Positions 1 to 6,265 of a stretch of 7,185 nt of DNA are shown here, one piece after another. The notes below the pieces were generated by a model that had not been told where the DNA came from, did not search any database, and saw only the letters and a list, made by a program, of their open reading frames with translations. Origin of the DNA: Spirochaetaceae bacterium. GTDB lineage: Bacteria; Spirochaetota; Spirochaetia; Treponematales; Breznakiellaceae. The position numbers and the translations under genes were made by a program. The DNA lies in NCBI GenBank assembly GCA_031267955.1, contig JAIRYB010000225.1, forward strand, positions 1-7,185, given 5' to 3'. How positions within the stretch are numbered: position 1 is the stretch's first letter; each line of letters starts with the position of its first letter.

Positions 1-68
1 CCGATAGCGAGGCCGGGGCATTCATGGCCGTGAAATTCCTTTGCCTTGTTCCAAAGTTCGTTATTCAT
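1..68 (-). CDS. FmdE-family protein, N-terminal fragment (runs off the left edge)
   Basis: Reading the minus strand from an ATG at 68-66 gives 22 complete codons and part of a 23rd with no stop. They encode M-N-N-E-L-W-N-K-A-K-E followed by FHGHECPGLAIG. The F-H-G-H-x-C-P-G-L-A-x-G block is the N-terminal signature of the FmdE domain, named after subunit E of the molybdenum formylmethanofuran dehydrogenase; its His and Cys are likely metal ligands. Bacterial members mostly occur outside methanogenesis and their role is poorly defined, so no reaction is assigned. The start is supported by a strong ribosome binding site (GGAGGAG on the minus strand, 77-71) and by the signature falling about ten residues in, as usual for the family. 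The gene is divergent from the efflux operon and separated from it by about 500 bases. Family assignment is fairly sure from the motif alone; length and any C-terminal zinc-binding domain cannot be seen. Confidence 0.82.
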   Translation of the reverse strand, partial: MNNELWNKAKEFHGHECPGLAI

Positions 69-84
69 GGCTCCTCCAAAACAA

Positions 85-113
85 AGTATAGGCGCTCCGG
101 CCGGGCGGTTCAA
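85..113 (-). promoter_or_regulatory. Candidate sigma-70-type promoter for the FmdE-family gene
   Basis: On the minus strand, TTGAAC (113-108) and TATACT (90-85) are separated by exactly 17 bases, matching four and five of six consensus positions. Transcription would begin near position 78, so the leader would be only about ten bases and would consist almost entirely of the GGAGGAG ribosome binding site. The spacer is unusually GC-rich. This is inferred from consensus matching only. Confidence 0.45.
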
Positions 114-295
114 GTTCCCGTGCCGCCGGCGGGCGCCGGGGCAGGCAGAGGAATGCGTAATATTTACCAGTTGCCGGCCGGGCGGGTAAAAAATTCCCGT
201 ACCGGAAATCCGCGCGGGGGGAGCTTCCTGCGCGGCCGGGCCGGCACGGACGCCGGCCGCGACAGATCCCTGAGTTCTGGGGGGCAAAACTCAAA

Positions 296-329
296 GCAAA
301 GAAAACGGTATGGATGCCGTTTTCTTTGC
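296..329. repeat. Perfect 13-bp inverted repeat with an 8-base loop
   Basis: The arms GCAAAGAAAACGG (296-308) and CCGTTTTCTTTGC (317-329) are perfect reverse complements around the loop TATGGATG. It lies about 230 bases upstream of the FmdE-family start and 250 bases upstream of the TolC-type start. The pyrimidine-rich stretch lies inside the stem rather than after it, so this is not a canonical intrinsic terminator. It could be a regulator binding site, a bidirectional hairpin that insulates the two promoters, or a remnant of a repeat family. The structure is certain from the sequence; its role is not. Confidence 0.7.
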
Positions 330-388
330 AGTGCACGGGATAGGAGGGGTGCGCCGGGCCGGCGCAGACCCGGCGCGGAGCGCCGGGG

Positions 389-448
389 CCGGAGCGGGTA
401 CCGCGGAGCCCCGTATAGCCCGGTCCGGCCCGGTACCAGGCGCTCCGG
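389..448. repeat. GC-rich imperfect inverted repeat (large potential hairpin)
   Basis: CCGGAGCG (389-396) pairs with CGCTCCGG (441-448), and the adjoining GGTACCG (397-403) pairs with CGGTACC (431-437), leaving a three-base bulge (438-440). Shorter pairing is possible inside (404-407 with 424-427) and outside (383-386 with 450-453). The 11-base word AGGCGCTCCGG at 438-448 also occurs at 90-100, inside the spacer of the minus-strand promoter candidate. The element lies upstream of the predicted start of the efflux transcript, so it would act as DNA, or in a longer transcript. In such GC-rich sequence some pairing is expected by chance. Confidence 0.4.
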
Positions 449-461
449 GCCGGATGCACCC

Positions 462-516
462 AAAAAAAAAGAACATCCGCATAGACCTTGGCACGATTAT
501 TGCTGTTATTTGTTAT
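462..516 (+). promoter_or_regulatory. Candidate promoter with upstream A-tract for the efflux operon
   Basis: TTGGCA (488-493, five of six matches to the -35 consensus) and TGTTAT (511-516, four of six to the -10) are separated by 17 bases, inside the most AT-rich part of the intergenic region. An uninterrupted run of nine A residues (462-470) lies about 18 bases upstream of the -35 box, roughly where an UP element or bent DNA would act. A start near 523 would give a leader of about 55 bases before the TolC-type ATG. Other weak -10-like words (TATACA, TACAAT) lie downstream, so the exact start is uncertain. Confidence 0.42.
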
Positions 517-540
517 AGCGTGTTGGCGCCGTATACATCT

Positions 541-560
541 TTACAATCGTTAGTTACAAT
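541..560 (+). repeat. Direct repeat TTACAAT, possible regulator site
   Basis: TTACAAT occurs at 541-547 and again at 554-560, a start-to-start distance of 13 bases, in the leader just ahead of the TolC-type gene and its AGGGGG ribosome binding site (567-572). The position suits a repressor site or a second -10 element. A seven-base AT-rich word repeated once may also be chance. Confidence 0.3.
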
Positions 561-577
561 TAGGGTAGGGGGTAAAC

Positions 578-1918
578 ATGGAGCGCGTTCCCCGTCCGGG
601 GCTTGTTTGTGCCGCGGCGCTGTTTTTCGTCATCGCATTTCAGGCCGGGGCGGAGGATGGGCCAGGGGGCGGGGGGGCCCTTTCGCTGGACAGGGCGGTA
701 GAACTTGCCCTGGAACAGAGCCTGGCCCTGCAAAAAGAATTTATCGACTTAAAAACAGCCGGGGTTTCCGAGGCGAACCTCTGGGCCGAGATTTTTCCCA
801 CTATCAGCGCGGGGGGGGATCTGAGTTACGCGACCCCGCTTTTTACCGAGCCGGGCTTTCAGGCGGACCGGGACCTTCTGGGTTACGGCGTCTCCCTTGG
901 CGTTACTTTCAGGCTTGCGCCGTCCCTTTCGTCTTCCATGAAACTGCTCAAGCTGGCCTACCAGGCGCAGCTTCTCAATTACGAAAACAGCCGCCGGCAG
1001 CTTGAGATTCAGGCGGCGAAAACTTTTTTCGGCCTGATCGCGGAAAAGAGGAATCTTGTTAATCTGGAAAATACCGGGGCGCAGGCGGAACGGCAGCTTG
1101 AAAAAAACCGGGTTGCTTTTGACAACGGCCTTGTCAGCCAGGTGGTGTTTTTGCAGAGCAGCCTGGCCGTGGAGAACGCCCGGCTCAGCCTGAACAGGGC
1201 CAGGGCTTTGTACGCGTCCCATTTAAGGGATTTCCTTGTACTGCTGGGGCTTGACGGCGGGGAGGACTTTGAGCTTGAGGGCGAGATCGCGCCGGAACGG
1301 GTCGAACTTGATCCCGGGCGGCTTATTGACGAGTACCTGGTCAAACGCCCCGATGTAGTAAGCCAGAGGCAGGCGATTGAACGGCTGGAATTGGCGGCGA
1401 GGCAGACTGCCCTTAACGCCCGCGCTCCGTCCCTTTCGCTTACGACGCGGTGGCGGGGCGGTTCCGGGACCGGGGCCAGCGCGGGGAAATTTACCGACAG
1501 CCTTTCCGCGGGGCTCAGCGTGGATATCCCCATTGCCGGCTGGATTCCCGGTACCGGCGGGCAGAACGGCGGCCAGTCTATCCAAAGCGCGAGGGCCGAT
1601 GTAGAAAAGGCCAAGCTGGACCTGAAAAATACGGAGAATCAGGCCAGGGCGGAAATACGGTCCCTGTCGGAGAATCTCCGCAATTCCTGGACCAGCATCG
1701 AGATTGCCCGGCTCCAGGTCGGTCTTGCCGAGCGGAGCTACGAACTGACGGAAGAGGGGTTCAGGAACGGCGTTACCGAAACGCTTGTCCTGGAAAACGC
1801 CCGGAACAGCCTGGCCGACGCGCGGCAGCAGTTATTGGAAGTTGAGTTATCGTATATGAACATGATCCTCGATCTGGCCGGGGCGCTTAATACCGACTGG
1901 CGGGAGCTGGGGAAATAG
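578..1918 (+). CDS. TolC-family outer-membrane efflux channel
   Basis: This 446-residue protein is predicted to be the outer-membrane exit duct of the tripartite pump encoded by this operon. It has a signal peptide (positive N terminus, hydrophobic core at about residues 9-22, likely cleavage after A25 in Q-A-G-A/E-D). Two repeats of the outer-membrane efflux protein fold follow, at about 36-225 and 245-435. The repeat hallmarks are visible: F-D-N-G-L-V-S at 181-187 followed by a long helix, and the parallel F-R-N-G-V-T-E-T at 395-402 followed by a helix ending in L-A-G-A-L-N. Length fits the family (about 420-500 residues). Long Ala/Leu/Glu/Arg-rich helical stretches match the periplasmic coiled-coil tunnel. 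The ATG at 578 is preceded by AGGGGG five bases upstream and gives an intact signal peptide. It is the first gene of the operon; 124 bases separate it from the adaptor gene. BesC of Borrelia is the likely functional analogue. Confidence 0.9.
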   Translation: MERVPRPGLVCAAALFFVIAFQAGAEDGPGGGGALSLDRAVELALEQSLALQKEFIDLKTAGVSEANLWAEIFPTISAGGDLSYATPLFTEPGFQADRDLLGYGVSLGVTFRLAPSLSSSMKLLKLAYQAQLLNYENSRRQLEIQAAKTFFGLIAEKRNLVNLENTGAQAERQLEKNRVAFDNGLVSQVVFLQSSLAVENARLSLNRARALYASHLRDFLVLLGLDGGEDFELEGEIAPERVELDPGRLIDEYLVKRPDVVSQRQAIERLELAARQTALNARAPSLSLTTRWRGGSGTGASAGKFTDSLSAGLSVDIPIAGWIPGTGGQNGGQSIQSARADVEKAKLDLKNTENQARAEIRSLSENLRNSWTSIEIARLQVGLAERSYELTEEGFRNGVTETLVLENARNSLADARQQLLEVELSYMNMILDLAGALNTDWRELGK

Positions 1919-2031
1919 CAATGAATGATGAAGGGCGGCCGGGGGCGGCTCCGGCAATTGCGGCCCGGTGGTCGGGCGGCGGGCCGCGCCCGCAACGGCC
2001 TGTGCGGCCGGGATGCGATTCTTTGGAGTAT

Positions 2032-2045
2032 AGGAGCGTAGCGTG
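2032..2045 (+). promoter_or_regulatory. Ribosome binding site fixing a GTG start for the adaptor
   Basis: AGGAG (2032-2036) lies six bases before the GTG at 2043-2045. This is the best start for the adaptor: it yields a short Lys/Arg-rich N terminus followed directly by the membrane anchor, and any later ATG would remove that anchor. Confidence 0.7.
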
Positions 2046-3092
2046 AAGAAGTCCAGGTCGCGGGCGGCGGTTACCGCGGTGATAGTAGTACTGATTGTAA
2101 TTTTCGCCGGCTTGACGGCTTATTCCTTCCTCAGGCCGAAGCTCGCGCCGGCGGCAGGAAGCGCGGCTGCGGGCAGTGCGGCCGGCGGCCCTGCCCGGGC
2201 CGCTCAAGGCGGCGGGGCCCGGCAGGCGGGCGCCCCGGCCCAGGGCGCGGGCCGTGAAGGGGGGCCGGCCGGAGGGCAGGCCGGGAACGCCCAGGGCGCG
2301 CGCGGCGCGACTGTGGTCAGGACGACAGAAGTTGTGCTGGGGACTATCGAGAACAGCGTAGTGATCAACGGGGACGTGCTTGCGGCGGGGCAGGTAACCA
2401 TTTACCCCACGGTGGGCGGGAAGCTGACGGAACTGCGCTTCCGGGTGGGGGACCGGGTAAGCCGGGGGCAGGTTGTCGCAATGGTGGACCCATCAAGGCC
2501 GGGCGAGGTGTTTTCGCAGAGTCCGGTAATTTCCACGATCAGCGGGACTGTGCTCCAGGCGCCGCTCCATTCGGGCGACACGGTCGGGACGGGGACCGCC
2601 GTGTATATTATCGGGGATCTTTCCGTTCTGGAAGTGGAAACCTTTGTCCCGGAGCGTTACGCCAACGCGGCGCGCAGGGGCCTTGCGGCGCTGGTGTCCC
2701 TGGAAGCCCTGCCGGGCGAGGCTTTCCCCGCCGCTGTGTACGAAGTGAGCCCGGTGCTTGACCCGGCCAGCCGGACCCTGCGGATACGGCTCCGCTTTGA
2801 CAGGCCGGACGAGCGTATACGGGCGGGGATGTTCGCCACGGTAAGCCTGGTGACCAATTCCCGGCAGGATGTGCCGGTGATCCCCCGCGCGTCGGTGATA
2901 AACACCTACGGCTCATGGATCGTGTTTGTTGTTGACAACGACAATATAGCCCGGCGGAAGGTTATTTCCCTGGGCCTTGAAAATGAAAGTTCGATAGAGG
3001 TATTAAACGGTATTGAGACCGGGGACCGGGTTGTTTCCACAGGGCAGAATTTTTTAAGCGACGGCGATCCGGTACGTGTTGTGGAGGGATAA
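2043..3092 (+). CDS. RND efflux periplasmic adaptor (membrane-fusion) subunit, hairpin-less type
   Basis: This 349-residue protein is predicted to join the RND pump to the TolC-type channel in the periplasm. In order: a Lys/Arg-rich N terminus; one membrane anchor at about residues 9-29; an Ala/Gly-rich low-complexity linker at about 36-88; a split lipoyl domain whose halves are at about 118-149 (G-G-K-L-T-E-L, V-G-D-R-V-S-R-G-Q) and 160-191 (S-G-T-V, G-D-T-V-G-T-G); a beta-barrel domain at about 192-270 (including D-P-A-S-R-T-L-R-I-R, 240-249, and the R-A-G-M-F-A turn, 260-265); and a membrane-proximal domain to the end. Only about ten residues join the lipoyl halves, so the coiled-coil alpha-hairpin of AcrA/MexA is absent, as in BesA of Borrelia. 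There is no lipobox; anchoring is by the N-terminal helix. The start is GTG. The stop is two bases before the pump gene, so the two are probably translationally coupled. Confidence 0.9.
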   Translation: MKKSRSRAAVTAVIVVLIVIFAGLTAYSFLRPKLAPAAGSAAAGSAAGGPARAAQGGGARQAGAPAQGAGREGGPAGGQAGNAQGARGATVVRTTEVVLGTIENSVVINGDVLAAGQVTIYPTVGGKLTELRFRVGDRVSRGQVVAMVDPSRPGEVFSQSPVISTISGTVLQAPLHSGDTVGTGTAVYIIGDLSVLEVETFVPERYANAARRGLAALVSLEALPGEAFPAAVYEVSPVLDPASRTLRIRLRFDRPDERIRAGMFATVSLVTNSRQDVPVIPRASVINTYGSWIVFVVDNDNIARRKVISLGLENESSIEVLNGIETGDRVVSTGQNFLSDGDPVRVVEG

Positions 3093-3094
3093 GG

Positions 3095-6000
3095 ATGAAC
3101 ATTGCGGGTTATTCGGTCAAGCATCCGGTTACTATTGTAATACTTTACGCGTTAGCCATGGGAATCGCCGTTACGCTGGTCCCCAATCTGGCGGTGGATC
3201 TGTACCCTTCCGCGTCGCCCCCGGTTCTTTCGGTGTTTACCCGCTTTCCCGGCGCGGGGCCTTTGGATGTGGAACGGAACGTAACCGAAAGGCTGGAGAG
3301 GTCCCTTTCGGCTTCCCGGGGCCTTACCAACATAACCAGTAATTCCCAGTTTGAGTCGAGTTTTATCAATCTGCAGTTTGCCTACGGCACGGACATGGAC
3401 AAGGCCGTGACCGACGCGCAGACTCTGCTGAACCGGCTGGTCAATTCCCTGCCCGACGGGGTGGAGACGCCGACGGTGCGCCGCTTTGACATGAGCGCTA
3501 TGCCCATTATGCGCCTTGTGGTGCGGGGCAACTATCCCCCCGATCAGCTGCGGCTCTTTGCCGAAGACGAGATACAGGCCGGGATTGAGCGTATCGAAGG
3601 AGTCGCGGCGGCGGAAGTTACCGGCGGCACCACCCAGATTGTAAAAGTGGCCGTATCCCTTAACAGGCTTGCCGCGTTCAACCTGACCCTGGCGGATGTC
3701 TCATCGGCCTTAAAAGGCCAGAGCATACTCTCATCCGGGGGCAGCCTGCGCCGGGGGGAACGGGAATACCAGATCATGACGGAGGAGGAACTCGCGAGCG
3801 TCGAGCAGATCAGGCGCATCGTGGTAAAGACCATTAACCTGGACGATACCGCCGACGGCCGGGCCAACCGTTCCCAGGTGGTACGGCTTGAGGATATTGC
3901 CGATGTAAGCCTGGGCTACAACGACAACGCGGCCCGCGTTTACGTGAACGCTCAGAGCGGGGTCTATATCCAGGTGACAAGCGAAAGCGACAGCAACCAG
4001 GTCAAGGTTGCCGACAGGGTAAGGGCGGCGCTCGCGGACATCAACGGCGATCTGCCCCGGGGCATAACCCTCGAAGTCCTTTCGGACAATACGACCATGA
4101 TCAAGGCGACGATGAATCAGGTGTACAATAACGCCTTGCAGGGGGCTTTCCTCGCCATGCTGATATTGCTCGTCTTCCTGCGGAATATCAAGGGTACCAT
4201 GATCATCGGCCTGTCCATCCCCATCTCGATACTGCTTACCATTATGTTTATGTCGGTGTTCGGCTTTACGCTGAACCTCCTTACCATGACCGGGCTTATC
4301 ATGGGGCTGGGGATGACTGTGGACGGCTCCATCGTTATTCTGGAAAATGTCCACAGTTACCGCGCGCGGGGGGCCAAGCCGGATATTGCCGCGATACTGG
4401 GAAGCCGGGAAATGCTCCGGGCGATTATCGCCTCTGCCGCTACTACCGTTTGCGTATTTATCCCGCTTATCATTTACAAAAACAGCCTGGAGATGATGGG
4501 GCAGATGTTCAGCGATCTTATCTTTACCGTGGTGATCTCGCTGGTCTGCTCCCTCGTAGTGGCGATTACCCTGGTGCCGAGCCTCTGCGGCGCCCTCATC
4601 AAACTCAACACCCGCAGGCAAAAGCCGCTTAAAAACCGGTTCCTGCGGGCCGCGGACGACAGGATGGAAAACTTTTTCAGGGGGATGGAAAACGGCTACC
4701 GTTCGGCGCTGGAATACTGCCTTTCCCACAGGGCCCTTGTAACCGGCCTTGTGGTTCTGTTACTCGTGTTTTCCCTGATTCAGTTCGGCGGTATCGGGAT
4801 GAATCTGTTTATCCGCACCCGTACCGACGACAATGTGAATATTAACGTATCCATGCCCCAGGGGACGGCTATCGATATAACGGAAAAGACGCTTTTCGAT
4901 CTTGAGGAGATCATAAAGAGGGAAGTGCGGGGTTATAGAAACATTATCCTTACGGCCCGGCGCAGCGGGAACAACCAGGGTTCCATACAGATTACCCTGC
5001 CGCCCCCCGCCGAACAGATCGACACGCCGGACGAAATTATGAGAAAGCTTACCCCCTACACCGTGTCCATACCCGGCGTGGGGATAAGTTTCCGGGCCGG
5101 GCGGAATATGGGGAGTACTTCCGCAGTAGAAATAGCGGTTAGTTCCCGGAATTACGACGCCATCCAGGATACGGCGCAGGAAATACAGCACATCATAACC
5201 CGTTATCTTCCCGAGGTGGAAAATCCTGTTATCAATATTGACGAAGGCGCACCCCAGCTTACCGTGGAGATCGACCGCGAGCGGGCGGCGGCGCTGGGTA
5301 TATCCCTTTCGTCAATAGCTTCCGAGATCAGGACCGCCATGGACGGCAGCACCGCTACCACCATGAGCCAGGGGAACCGGCTGTTAAACGTAAATGTGAT
5401 GCTGCGCGATTCGGACCGGGCGGGGCTGCCGAATTTGGACGCGGTATTTGTGTTAAACAGGTCCGGGCAGCGCGTATCCCTTTCCAATGTGGCAAAGATA
5501 GCCGAAAGCCGCGCGCCCTCTTCCATACGCCGGGAAAAGCAGGAGCGGGTTGTCCGGATCACAGGCGATCTGCCCCCGGGAATCGCCGTAACGGACATGC
5601 AGAGGCGGCTTGAGGATACGGTCAAGGAATACCTGGTTCCCAACGACGAAGTTACGGTCCGCTATCTGGGAGAGGCGCAGGAAATCAACACGTATATGTG
5701 GCGCTATGTGCTTATCATCGCGACCGCGGTATTCCTGGTCTTCGGCGTAATGGCCAGCCAGTTTGAATCCTTTGTCGATCCCCTTATCATCTTCTTCTCG
5801 ATACCGCTCCTCTTTATCGGGGTTATCTGGATATACAAACTGACCGGCCAGGCCATGTCCATGTTCTCGGTGGTGGGAATCGTGGCGCTGGTCGGCGTGG
5901 TGGTGAACAACGGCATCGTGCTTGTGGACTATACCAATACGCTCCGGGCGCGGGGCATGAAGGTGCGGGAGGCCTGCCTTGAGGCGGGAAGATCCCGCCT

Positions 6001-6265
6001 CCGGCCTATTCTGATGACGAGCCTGACCACTATTCTGGGCATGGCGCCTATCGCCTTTTTTCCCGGCGCCGGCGCGGATACCATCCAGCCCATAGGCATG
6101 ACCTTTACGGGCGGCCTTACGGTAAGCACCCTGATGACCCTTTTTGTAACGCCGGTGATGTACTCGCTGCTCAACAGCAGGCACGATAAAAAACAGGCAA
6201 AAAAAGCCGGGCGGGAGAAACAGGAAAAGATGTCCGCGGCTGCCGCGGTATTCACCGGAAACTAA
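3095..6265 (+). CDS. RND-family efflux pump, inner-membrane permease (HAE1/AcrB-like)
   Basis: This 1056-residue protein has the full RND length and layout. TM1 is at about 10-30, the first periplasmic porter region at about 31-340, TM2-TM6 at about 343-500, TM7 at about 546-565, the second periplasmic region at about 566-868, and TM8-TM12 at about 869-1025, followed by a charged cytoplasmic tail. It should export substrates by proton antiport as a trimer. F-P-G-A-G-P-L-D-V-E (51-60) and the parallel T-V-D-G-S-I-V-I-L-E-N-V (408-419) and N-N-G-I-V-L-V-D-Y (938-946) blocks are family signatures. By motif alignment to AcrB, D407 is kept (D410) but D408 is Gly (G411), and K940 is Asn (N938); R971 and T978 appear kept (R968, T975). 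The ATG follows the adaptor stop by two bases, with GGAGG (3083-3087) inside the adaptor gene. Drug, metal or lipid-type substrates cannot be told apart; the lack of the metal-pump acidic motifs favours hydrophobic or amphiphilic compounds. Confidence 0.93.
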   Translation: MNIAGYSVKHPVTIVILYALAMGIAVTLVPNLAVDLYPSASPPVLSVFTRFPGAGPLDVERNVTERLERSLSASRGLTNITSNSQFESSFINLQFAYGTDMDKAVTDAQTLLNRLVNSLPDGVETPTVRRFDMSAMPIMRLVVRGNYPPDQLRLFAEDEIQAGIERIEGVAAAEVTGGTTQIVKVAVSLNRLAAFNLTLADVSSALKGQSILSSGGSLRRGEREYQIMTEEELASVEQIRRIVVKTINLDDTADGRANRSQVVRLEDIADVSLGYNDNAARVYVNAQSGVYIQVTSESDSNQVKVADRVRAALADINGDLPRGITLEVLSDNTTMIKATMNQVYNNALQGAFLAMLILLVFLRNIKGTMIIGLSIPISILLTIMFMSVFGFTLNLLTMTGLIMGLGMTVDGSIVILENVHSYRARGAKPDIAAILGSREMLRAIIASAATTVCVFIPLIIYKNSLEMMGQMFSDLIFTVVISLVCSLVVAITLVPSLCGALIKLNTRRQKPLKNRFLRAADDRMENFFRGMENGYRSALEYCLSHRALVTGLVVLLLVFSLIQFGGIGMNLFIRTRTDDNVNINVSMPQGTAIDITEKTLFDLEEIIKREVRGYRNIILTARRSGNNQGSIQITLPPPAEQIDTPDEIMRKLTPYTVSIPGVGISFRAGRNMGSTSAVEIAVSSRNYDAIQDTAQEIQHIITRYLPEVENPVINIDEGAPQLTVEIDRERAAALGISLSSIASEIRTAMDGSTATTMSQGNRLLNVNVMLRDSDRAGLPNLDAVFVLNRSGQRVSLSNVAKIAESRAPSSIRREKQERVVRITGDLPPGIAVTDMQRRLEDTVKEYLVPNDEVTVRYLGEAQEINTYMWRYVLIIATAVFLVFGVMASQFESFVDPLIIFFSIPLLFIGVIWIYKLTGQAMSMFSVVGIVALVGVVVNNGIVLVDYTNTLRARGMKVREACLEAGRSRLRPILMTSLTTILGMAPIAFFPGAGADTIQPIGMTFTGGLTVSTLMTLFVTPVMYSLLNSRHDKKQAKKAGREKQEKMSAAAAVFTGN

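Larger units (their letters stand above)
69..577. other. Divergent intergenic control region
   Basis: This stretch of roughly 500 bases separates the minus-strand FmdE-family gene from the plus-strand efflux operon. Open frames cross it on both strands, but they lack good ribosome binding sites, encode Arg/Gly/Pro-rich sequence with no recognisable motif, and run into the real genes out of frame, so I treat it as non-coding. It contains a minus-strand promoter candidate near the left gene, a perfect 13-bp inverted repeat in the middle, a GC-rich imperfect hairpin, a nine-base A-tract (462-470) and an AT-rich promoter zone just before the TolC-type gene. The change from very GC-rich sequence to the AT-rich stretch at about 462-560 is itself a good sign that transcription starts there. 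No tRNA, riboswitch or small-RNA family was recognised. Confidence 0.6.

Noticed and set aside
296..329. Reading the 13-bp inverted repeat as a Rho-independent terminator.
   Set aside because: There is no GC-rich stem followed by a T-run outside it on either strand, and no gene ends nearby on either side.
599..613. A lipoprotein signal at Cys11 of the TolC-type protein.
   Set aside because: The residues before the Cys (P-G-L-V) do not fit a lipobox well, the Cys lies before the hydrophobic core, and a good signal peptidase I site follows at A25.
24..1005. Two plus-strand open frames (24-518 and 310-1005) over the intergenic region, the second overlapping the channel gene.
   Set aside because: Arg/Gly/Pro-rich products with no family features; the second overlaps the signal peptide and first repeat of the TolC-type gene out of frame.
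3731..4729. Open frame of over 300 codons on the minus strand inside the pump gene.
   Set aside because: Entirely antisense to a conserved region of the RND pump, with biased low-quality composition and no recognisable family.
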